9,955 nucleotides of DNA from Actinomycetota bacterium. GTDB lineage: Bacteria; Actinomycetota; Acidimicrobiia; Acidimicrobiales; BP-101. The stretch is from assembly GCA_030838265.1 (NCBI GenBank), contig JAUTXA010000180.1, positions 1 through 9,955 of the forward strand. Reading direction: 5' to 3'. A model generated the notes under the pieces. It made no database searches, was not told where the DNA came from, and was given only the letters and a program-made list of their open reading frames with translations. The translations under genes and the position numbers were made by a program. This document shows, piece after piece, positions 5,085 through 9,955 of the stretch (within the stretch, counting starts at the first letter, position 1; each line of letters opens with the position of its first letter).

Positions 5085-6682
5085 GACGATGTCCAGGATT
5101 TCCCGGTCCAGGACGTCCCCGTCCAGGACTTGCCCGTCCACGCCGCGCCCGTCCATGACTTTCCGGTCCACGACTTGCCCTGCGGTTGAGCCGAGGTCCA
5201 GGAGTTTCCGGCCCAGGTGCTGTTCGTCCAGCTCTTCCCGGTCCAGCTCTTGCCTTGCCAACTCGAGCCGGTCCATGCCCCGCCGCTCGGGTCGTCGGTG
5301 CACCAGCACCCGCCCGTCCACTCGACGCCGTTCCAGACCCCGCCGGACCAGGTGGTACCAGCCGCCGTCGCGGGCGCCCACACCGCGGGCACCCAGGGCT
5401 GGCCGAAGATGTCCTGCTCACCGGTGAGCTCGGTCACGCCGTCGGCGACGTGGCCGGTGCCGCGAGCTTGCTCGAGGGAACCCGTCCCGGTCGCAGCCGC
5501 GAACGATTGCGTTGCTGTCGCGGGTACGGGTGCGTGAATTGCTCGCCATACGTTGACCTGTCCCGCGCCCTGGGCTCGGAGATCGGCGTTGGGCAACGAC
5601 GCCGCTGTGGCCCTGAAGACCGCCTTGACTTCGTCGGGGGTGAGGCTAGGCCGAGCGCTCAGCAGGTCGGCGACGGCACCGGCCATGACGGCCGTCGCCT
5701 GGCTCGTCCCACTTCCTCGGAAGAAGCGGTCGTCGACCACCGCCGAGGGGTGGTTTTGGTCGATCTGACTCCCCGGGACGCGGAGGCTGGCTATGGAGAC
5801 GCCGGGTGCCACGACGTCGACCGACCGGTTGGTGCTGCCCCGACTCGAGAAGTCGGCGACGCTGTCATCAGACGTGTCGTTGGTGGCATGCAGGTCGCTG
5901 GCCCCGACGGCGATGACGTACGGGTCGATGGCCGGATCAGTGAGGGCCGCGCGGGTCGTGCCGTCGTTGCCACCCGCCACCACCACGACGATGCCGTTGG
6001 CCCACGCCGTTTCGACCGCGTAGGCGAGAGGGTCGACCAGAGAGGGCTGCACGCTGTCGGTCCCGAACGAGAGGTTGAGCACGCGAATGTTGAGGCCGGT
6101 GTCGTCCTTGTGCTCGATCACCCAGTTGATGGCCGCCAGCATCTGCGAGACGTCGGCCGCACCGTCGTGGGATGCGACCTTCAGGCTGAGCAGATGGGCA
6201 CCGGGGGCGACGCCTCGGAACGACCCGCCGACGCCATCACGCCCGGCGATGATCCCTGCCATGTGGGTCCCATGGCCGAAGCCGTCAAGGTGCTCGTCGC
6301 CCGGCACCTGGGACTCGAAGGAAAGGTCGGGACCGGAGATGACCTTCCCCTGACCGTCGAGCCCGTCCACGGGCGCCACGCCACTGTCGATCAGGGCGAC
6401 CCCGACCCCGCCGCCGTCGTAGCCGCTCAGCCAGAGCTGGTCGGCGCCGACGGCGCGGACGACTTGATCTATCCGGGTGGGAGGAGTCGTGGTCGTGTCG
6501 TCCCAGCCCGCTCCACCGAGTCCGAGCACGCCGGTCACGACCTTGACCACGCCCCCGACGGTCGAGACGGCGCCCCTGACGGGCCCTGCCGTGGCCGCGG
6601 GCTGCGGCGAGGGCATGACCATCGCCCCCAAAGCCAGCGCCATCGCCGCCCCGAGCCCTCGTTTGAAGCCCCTGGCCCCCAT
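5081..6682 (-). CDS. Secreted S8 subtilisin-like serine protease with Trp-rich C-terminal repeats
   Basis: This 533-residue exported peptidase carries the full subtilase triad: Asp99 in ALIDSGVAP, His137 in GFGHGTHMAG, and Ser327 in GSGTSQATAVMAG. The oxyanion Asn is N239 in VAGGNDG. The signal peptide has Arg4/Lys7/Arg8, a hydrophobic core at about 10-23 and an Ala-Thr-Ala site at 30-32. Residues 33-75 form a short spacer or propeptide with a DDTTTTPPT stretch. The catalytic domain is about 76-384. After a linker, residues 430-530 form a pentapeptide tail of W-T-G-x-S type, and CWC at 459-461 lies within it. The enzyme should act outside the membrane; the tail may bind cell wall, glycan or protein, which is inference. 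The ATG has a G-rich GGGGGG four bases upstream. A 142-base gap separates it from the Dabb gene. Its stop overlaps the GTG of the GGDEF-EAL gene, so the two products are made together. Confidence 0.94.
   Translation of the reverse strand: MGARGFKRGLGAAMALALGAMVMPSPQPAATAGPVRGAVSTVGGVVKVVTGVLGLGGAGWDDTTTTPPTRIDQVVRAVGADQLWLSGYDGGGVGVALIDSGVAPVDGLDGQGKVISGPDLSFESQVPGDEHLDGFGHGTHMAGIIAGRDGVGGSFRGVAPGAHLLSLKVASHDGAADVSQMLAAINWVIEHKDDTGLNIRVLNLSFGTDSVQPSLVDPLAYAVETAWANGIVVVVAGGNDGTTRAALTDPAIDPYVIAVGASDLHATNDTSDDSVADFSSRGSTNRSVDVVAPGVSIASLRVPGSQIDQNHPSAVVDDRFFRGSGTSQATAVMAGAVADLLSARPSLTPDEVKAVFRATAASLPNADLRAQGAGQVNVWRAIHAPVPATATQSFAAATGTGSLEQARGTGHVADGVTELTGEQDIFGQPWVPAVWAPATAAGTTWSGGVWNGVEWTGGCWCTDDPSGGAWTGSSWQGKSWTGKSWTNSTWAGNSWTSAQPQGKSWTGKSWTGAAWTGKSWTGTSWTGKSWTSS
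5087..5395 (-). repeat. 15-bp coding repeat giving Trp every fifth residue
   Basis: In the protease tail, TGG codons recur at 15-bp spacing in strict phase from residue 430 to 530. Trp is at 430, 435, 445, 450, 455, 460, 470, 475, 480, 485, 490, 495, 505, 510, 515, 520, 525 and 530. The in-phase exceptions are Ala440, Pro465 and Pro500. The consensus unit towards the end is SWTGK, encoded by variants of TCCTGGACCGGCAAG. Because 15 is a multiple of three, the other frames are repetitive too and remain open on both strands, which produces spurious overlapping reading frames here. Confidence 0.9.
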
Positions 6683-6824
6683 CGACCCCCCAAACCCCGA
6701 TCAGCCACGCCCCACTTGGCCGTCCGGTCTGCTTCAGACGCTCGTCCATAGTTGACCACCGACGGTGACCTTGCGCCAGGGCAAATCGCTTTTGTCCACC
6801 CACGCTGGTACCGGTCGGGGCGAA

Positions 6825-7103
6825 TCAGCTCTCGTAGTCGACGGCCGCGGAGGCGGTGGCCCGCTCGCGGATGAAGGCCACCACCAGCTGATGGTCGGGG
6901 TGCTCGACGTAGGCCTCGAGGCCGGCCCGGTCGTCGAAGGTGGCTAGCACGGCCAGGTCATAGGACCGCTCGGTGTGCAGGATGTCGACGCCCGCCTTCA
7001 TCGACCGCAAGGACGGCACCTTCCCGGCGAGGGCGTTGAGCCGGTCCCGGGCCTCGGCCGCCGCGTCGGGCTCCATCTTGAACAGGACGATGTGGGTGAT
7101 CAC
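6825..7103 (-). CDS. Dabb-family (stress-responsive A/B barrel) small protein
   Basis: This 92-residue cytoplasmic protein matches the Dabb family of dimeric alpha/beta barrels. It opens with ITHIVLFKM, the first strand. It has an Ala/Arg-rich helix at 14-27, a SYDLAVLATFDD strand at 47-58, and the characteristic LEAYVEHPDHQLVV at 62-75. Members form ferredoxin-like dimers. Some are stress-induced in plants and others are cyclases or mono-oxygenase-like enzymes in polyketide pathways; most bacterial copies have no known reaction. The start is GTG at 7103, with a G-rich AAGGGGG about a dozen bases upstream, slightly far for an RBS. It is divergent from the MMPL gene and 142 bases upstream of the protease on the same strand. 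That 142-base gap includes an 11-bp palindrome CACCGACGGTG (6757-6767) but no clear promoter boxes. The role here is unknown. Confidence 0.88.
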   Translation of the reverse strand: MITHIVLFKMEPDAAAEARDRLNALAGKVPSLRSMKAGVDILHTERSYDLAVLATFDDRAGLEAYVEHPDHQLVVAFIRERATASAAVDYES

Positions 7104-7130
7104 GCCGTGAGTCTGCCCCCTTCGCCGGGT

Positions 7131-7168
7131 TTCATCGGCTGTTCATCACCAACCTGTCATTAGTGAAC
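7131..7168. promoter_or_regulatory. Candidate regulator binding region between Dabb and MMPL genes
   Basis: This is an AT-richer patch in the divergent intergenic region. TTCATC occurs twice, 11 bases apart (7131-7136 and 7142-7147), one helical turn. GTTCA at 7141-7145 is mirrored by TGAAC at 7164-7168 across 18 bases. Such spacing fits a dimeric repressor or a tandem-site response regulator. No -10/-35 pair is convincing and no regulator gene is nearby, so this is only a candidate. Confidence 0.3.
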
Positions 7169-7231
7169 GAGGGTCCCTTATGGTGGCGCCGGGGCGGGGA
7201 CCGGCCGCGCCCTGCTTCCCCCGTCTCCCGA

Positions 7232-7236
7232 AGAGG
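7232..7236 (+). promoter_or_regulatory. Ribosome binding site that sets the MMPL start
   Basis: AGAGG lies seven bases before GTG at 7244, whereas the in-frame GTG at 7163 has no purine-rich site. This places the start 27 codons inside the longest open frame, directly before the Leu-Ser-Arg-Leu-Gly-Arg segment expected to precede the first membrane helix. Confidence 0.7.
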
Positions 7237-7243
7237 TTTTGCC

Positions 7244-9562
7244 GTGTTGAGTCGTCTTGGTCGCTGGTGCCACAACCGTCGGGGTGTCGTGGTCATCGCC
7301 TGGGTCGTCGTGCTGTTCGGCGCCAGCTTCGGATCCAAGGCGGCCGGCAGCGGCTTCTCGACGGCGTTCTCACTGCCCAACGTCGAGAGCGCCCGAGGTT
7401 TCGACATCCTCGACACGCACTTCAAAGGCCAGGCGGCGAGCGGCAACGGCGGCTCCATCGTGTTCAAGTCCACCAAGCCGATCACCGACCCGTCCGTCCA
7501 GGGTCCGATGAGTGAGTTCCTCGACCAGGTCGGCGCCATCAAGCCCTTGCACCTCGTCAGCCCGTACTCCCCCGCCGGCCAGCGCCAGGTCGCCAGCAGC
7601 GGGGCCCTCGCCGGACGCATCGCCTACGCGTCCGTCGACGTGCCCCGCAGCTTCACGGTCGAGAAGTCCGCCAAGGTGGCCAAGCAGGTCAAGGCCATGG
7701 CGCCGACGGTGCCCGGTCTGCAGATCGAGTACGGCGGGCAGATCTTCGCCAAGTTTGCTGCGCCGTCGTCGGAGACCCTCGGCCTGGCGTTCGCGGTCGT
7801 CATCCTGGTCATGGCGTTCGGCTCGGTGTTGGCCATGGGCCTGCCGGTGGCCACCGCCCTCGGCGGCATCGGCCTTGGGGTCGCCATCGTCACGTTGCTC
7901 AGCAACGTCATCTTGATGCCCGACTTCACCCTCTCCCTGGCCGGGATGATCGGCCTCGGTGTCGGCATCGACTACGCCCTGTTCATCGTCACCCGGTATC
8001 GAGAAGGCATCCACGCCGGGCTCGACACCGAGCACGCCACCGGCCTGGCCGTCAACACCGCGGGCCGCGCCGTGCTCTTCGCCGGCGTCACCGTCGTCAT
8101 CTCTCTGCTCGGGATGCTGCTGATGAACCTGGCCTTCGTGCGGGGCCTGGCCATCGGCGCCGCCGTCACGGTCGTCATGACGATGGCCGCGTCGATCACC
8201 CTGCTTCCCGCCCTGCTCGGCTTCGCCGGCAACCGCCTCGAGCTGACGCGCTGGCGCGGCTTGATCGCCGCCTCCCTCGCCGCCATCGGGCTCTTCGGCC
8301 TGGGCTCGGGCCTCAAGGTCTTCTGGGTCGCCTTCCCGATGGCGGCCGTCGTCCTCGTGGTGGGTCTGTTCCTCGGGCCCCTCAAGCGGGAAGTGCCCAA
8401 GCGGGCGCCCAAGGCCCGTGAGCGCACCCTCCCCTACCGCTGGAGCCAGCTCATCCAGCGCCGGCCGTGGCCCGCGGTTGTCGTCGGCGCCGTCGTCCTC
8501 GGTCTGCTGGCCATCCCGCTGTTCTCGATCCGCTTGGGCTTCTCGGACGATGGCAACGCGGCCACGTCGACCACCACACGGCGGGCCTATGACCTGCTGG
8601 CCGAGGGCTTCGGGCCCGGGTTCAACGGGCCCCTCGTGCTGGCCAGTGAGGTGCCTGCCGGCGCCGATCTCACCGCTGGCTATCGCATCACGGCCGCTCT
8701 GAACCAGGACCCCGGAGTGGCCTTCGCCTCACCGCCCATCGGCAGCCCCGATGGCAAGGCGTACCTCTGGCAGGTGGTCCCGAAGTCGTCGCCCCAGGAC
8801 AAGGCCACCAGCGACTTGGTGTATCGACTCAGAAGCTCAGTGCTGCCGCCCGCCACGGCGGGGTCGGGCTTGAAGGTGGCGGTCACCGGTTTCGTCGCCG
8901 TCAGCACCGACTTCTCCCACTACCTCGGCGCTCGTCTCCCGCTCTTCATCGGCGTGGTCTTGGCCCTGTCGTTCCTCTTGCTCATGGTGGTGTTCCGGTC
9001 CGTCCTGGTGCCCCTCAAGGCCGTCATCATGAACCTGGCATCGATCGGCGCCGCCTACGGGCTGGTGGTTGCGGTGTTCCAATGGGGCTGGGCCAAAGAC
9101 GTGTTCGGCATTGGCAAGGGCGGCCCCATCGAACCCTTCGTCCCCATGATGATGTTCGCCATCGTCTTCGGCCTCTCGATGGACTACGAGGTCTTCCTGC
9201 TGTCGCGCATCAAGGAGGCCTACGACCATGGGGCCGAGAACGCCAAGGCCGTCGCCGACGGCCTGACGGCGACGGCCACCGTGATCACGGCCGCGGCCGC
9301 CATCATGGTGTTCGTCTTCGGCAGCTTCCTGCTCGAGCCCAACCGGGTGCTGAAGCTGTTCGGCCTCGGCCTGGCCAGCGCCGTGCTGCTCGATGCCACC
9401 GTCGTTCGCATGCTGCTGGTGCCCGCCGCCATGGAGCTGCTGGGTGACCGCAACTGGTGGGTGCCGAAGTGGCTGGGCAAGATCCTGCCCGAGGTCCACG
9501 TCGAGGGGACGGGCGACGACACCATGGCCGACATCGAAGGGGCCGTCCCCGCCCCCGTCTGA
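7244..9562 (+). CDS. MMPL-family (RND superfamily) membrane transporter
   Basis: This 772-residue inner-membrane exporter has the two-fold MMPL/RND layout. TM1 (about 14-31) is followed by an external porter loop (32-175), TM2-6 (about 178-326), a linker, TM7 (about 409-427), a second porter loop (428-562) and TM8-12 (about 565-728). Each half carries the proton-relay Asp-Tyr pair: D243-Y244 in GLGVGIDYALF and D647-Y648 in FGLSMDYEVFLLSRIKE. Relatives use the proton gradient to export lipids, glycolipids or drugs; the substrate here is unknown, and I do not call it MmpL3 itself. Between the halves, residues 339-380 contain two extra hydrophobic stretches and then a very basic segment (KREVPKRAPKARER). 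The C-terminus is short (about 40 residues), without the long cytoplasmic tail of MmpL3. The start is GTG 7244, with a second possible start, TTG, as the next codon. The gene is alone on its strand, divergent from the Dabb gene. Confidence 0.92.
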   Translation: MLSRLGRWCHNRRGVVVIAWVVVLFGASFGSKAAGSGFSTAFSLPNVESARGFDILDTHFKGQAASGNGGSIVFKSTKPITDPSVQGPMSEFLDQVGAIKPLHLVSPYSPAGQRQVASSGALAGRIAYASVDVPRSFTVEKSAKVAKQVKAMAPTVPGLQIEYGGQIFAKFAAPSSETLGLAFAVVILVMAFGSVLAMGLPVATALGGIGLGVAIVTLLSNVILMPDFTLSLAGMIGLGVGIDYALFIVTRYREGIHAGLDTEHATGLAVNTAGRAVLFAGVTVVISLLGMLLMNLAFVRGLAIGAAVTVVMTMAASITLLPALLGFAGNRLELTRWRGLIAASLAAIGLFGLGSGLKVFWVAFPMAAVVLVVGLFLGPLKREVPKRAPKARERTLPYRWSQLIQRRPWPAVVVGAVVLGLLAIPLFSIRLGFSDDGNAATSTTTRRAYDLLAEGFGPGFNGPLVLASEVPAGADLTAGYRITAALNQDPGVAFASPPIGSPDGKAYLWQVVPKSSPQDKATSDLVYRLRSSVLPPATAGSGLKVAVTGFVAVSTDFSHYLGARLPLFIGVVLALSFLLLMVVFRSVLVPLKAVIMNLASIGAAYGLVVAVFQWGWAKDVFGIGKGGPIEPFVPMMMFAIVFGLSMDYEVFLLSRIKEAYDHGAENAKAVADGLTATATVITAAAAIMVFVFGSFLLEPNRVLKLFGLGLASAVLLDATVVRMLLVPAAMELLGDRNWWVPKWLGKILPEVHVEGTGDDTMADIEGAVPAPV

Positions 9563-9580
9563 GAATGGGTGGCTAGACGG
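9555..9580. terminator. Possible hairpin spanning the two convergent stop codons
   Basis: CCGTCT (9555-9560) pairs with AGACGG (9575-9580) across a 14-base loop. It covers the MMPL TGA and the opposing TAG, whose genes are only 10 bases apart. An alternative outer pairing, GGCCGTC (9541-9547) with GACGGCC (9576-9582), exists. The stem is short with no T run, so termination here is uncertain. Confidence 0.3.
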
Positions 9581-9955
9581 CCGACCAGGTGATGACGGGC
9601 GGGACCACCGCGGCGCAGCGCGGCGACCCGTCGGCCATGGTGAGGGCAACCTCGGCCCGCAACATCTTTCCCGCCGCCACGGCCTCGGCGATGGTCGGCG
9701 CGGCCGGCTTGAGCATGAGCTTGGCCCGGCGGAACATCCCGGCGAAGCCGTCGCTCACCTGGAGCCACGAGAGGTAGATGAAGCGGTCGCCGGGTCGGCC
9801 CTGGATGTAGGGGCCGCCCAGGTCGAGACCGACCTTGCCCTCCTTGACCGTGGCGTCGAAGCGCCAGCGGGCCTCGTCGGCATCGCCGGGGACGTAGTCG
9901 ATGGGCTCCTTCCCCCGCTGGATGCCGACGTGGACGTTGGTGAAGCGGTTGCCGT
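9573..9955 (-). CDS. DUF5990-type protein, 5' end outside the window
   Basis: The frame is open from the right edge to TAG at 9573, giving the last 126 residues; the N-terminus is missing. I recognise the pattern of the actinobacterial DUF5990 family: VHVGIQRGKE near the visible start, then DYVPGDADEARWRFDATV, GPYIQGRPGDRFIYLSW, MFRRAKLMLK, and a C-terminal RCAAVVPPVITWSA. No enzymatic activity is known to me for this family, and no signal peptide or membrane helix is seen in the visible part. An internal GTG at 9758 is not the start, because family-like residues continue without interruption upstream. It converges on the MMPL gene with a 10-base gap. The family call is from memory of the motif order. 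Confidence 0.8.
   Translation of the reverse strand, partial: GNRFTNVHVGIQRGKEPIDYVPGDADEARWRFDATVKEGKVGLDLGGPYIQGRPGDRFIYLSWLQVSDGFAGMFRRAKLMLKPAAPTIAEAVAAGKMLRAEVALTMADGSPRCAAVVPPVITWSAV

Noticed and set aside
5087..5350. CRISPR-like or satellite repeat array
   Set aside because: The repeats are 15 bp, degenerate, contiguous without spacers and in frame with the protease. They encode the Trp pentapeptides.
5186..6751. 521-codon open frame on the + strand
   Set aside because: It is antisense to the protease, whose catalytic triad and signal peptide are intact on the - strand. The + strand product has no recognisable domain.
6683..6824. c-di-GMP or c-di-AMP riboswitch in the leader of the protease/GGDEF-EAL operon
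   Set aside because: I looked for one because of the operon content. Fragments such as GGGCAAA and GGCGCAAGG occur, but the fixed GEMM-type ACGCAAAGCC core, the second conserved half and clear paired stems are missing on both strands. A covariance-model search would settle it.
7163..7243. GTG start at 7163 for the MMPL gene
   Set aside because: There is no RBS and the added 27 residues are Arg/Pro-rich and non-conserved in character. GTG 7244 has AGAGG at ideal spacing.
9573..9758. Complete 61-residue gene on the - strand
   Set aside because: The frame stays open to the window edge with DUF5990-like sequence upstream. The internal GTG is not a start and the gene is truncated by the window.

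Overview
This is a high-GC chromosomal window in which almost all third codon positions are G or C and GTG and TTG starts are common. That fits a Gram-positive actinobacterium. The mix of an MMPL exporter, a DUF5990-type protein, a Dabb protein, a P450/[3Fe-4S] ferredoxin pair and a subtilase with Trp pentapeptide repeats suggests the Acidimicrobiia or a nearby deep actinobacterial lineage. This is inferred from style and gene content, not from a marker gene. I see no rRNA, tRNA, insertion sequence, integrase or CRISPR array, and the window looks like ordinary chromosome.

Layout, left to right. A small exported or membrane-anchored Thr/Pro/Ser-rich protein lies on the + strand (67-378). It converges on a long - strand series, separated by a strong hairpin (394-437) that could end transcription from both sides. 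The - strand series, in transcription order from the right, is: a Dabb-domain protein (7103-6825); a secreted S8 subtilisin-like protease with a Trp-rich C-terminal repeat (6682-5081); a membrane-bound GAF-GGDEF-EAL protein that starts on the protease stop codon (GTGA overlap, 5084-2562); a small secreted four-cysteine protein (2459-1959); a cytochrome P450 (1902-646); and its [3Fe-4S] ferredoxin one base later (644-450). Divergent from the Dabb gene is a + strand MMPL-family exporter (7244-9562). It converges on a - strand DUF5990-type gene that runs off the right edge (9573 to beyond 9955).

Two tight transcription units stand out. P450 and ferredoxin form a mono-oxygenase/electron-donor pair; no reductase is visible. 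Protease and GGDEF-EAL are translationally coupled, which ties a secreted protease to a membrane c-di-GMP enzyme with both catalytic motifs intact.

The most distinctive sequence is the protease tail. Trp occurs at almost every fifth residue from 430 to 530 without losing register, and two of the three exceptions are Pro. The 15-bp DNA period keeps other frames open. It creates a false 99-codon N-terminal extension of the GGDEF-EAL gene, which I have trimmed. No gene-free stretch exceeds 300 bases; the longest is the 142-base gap between Dabb and protease.
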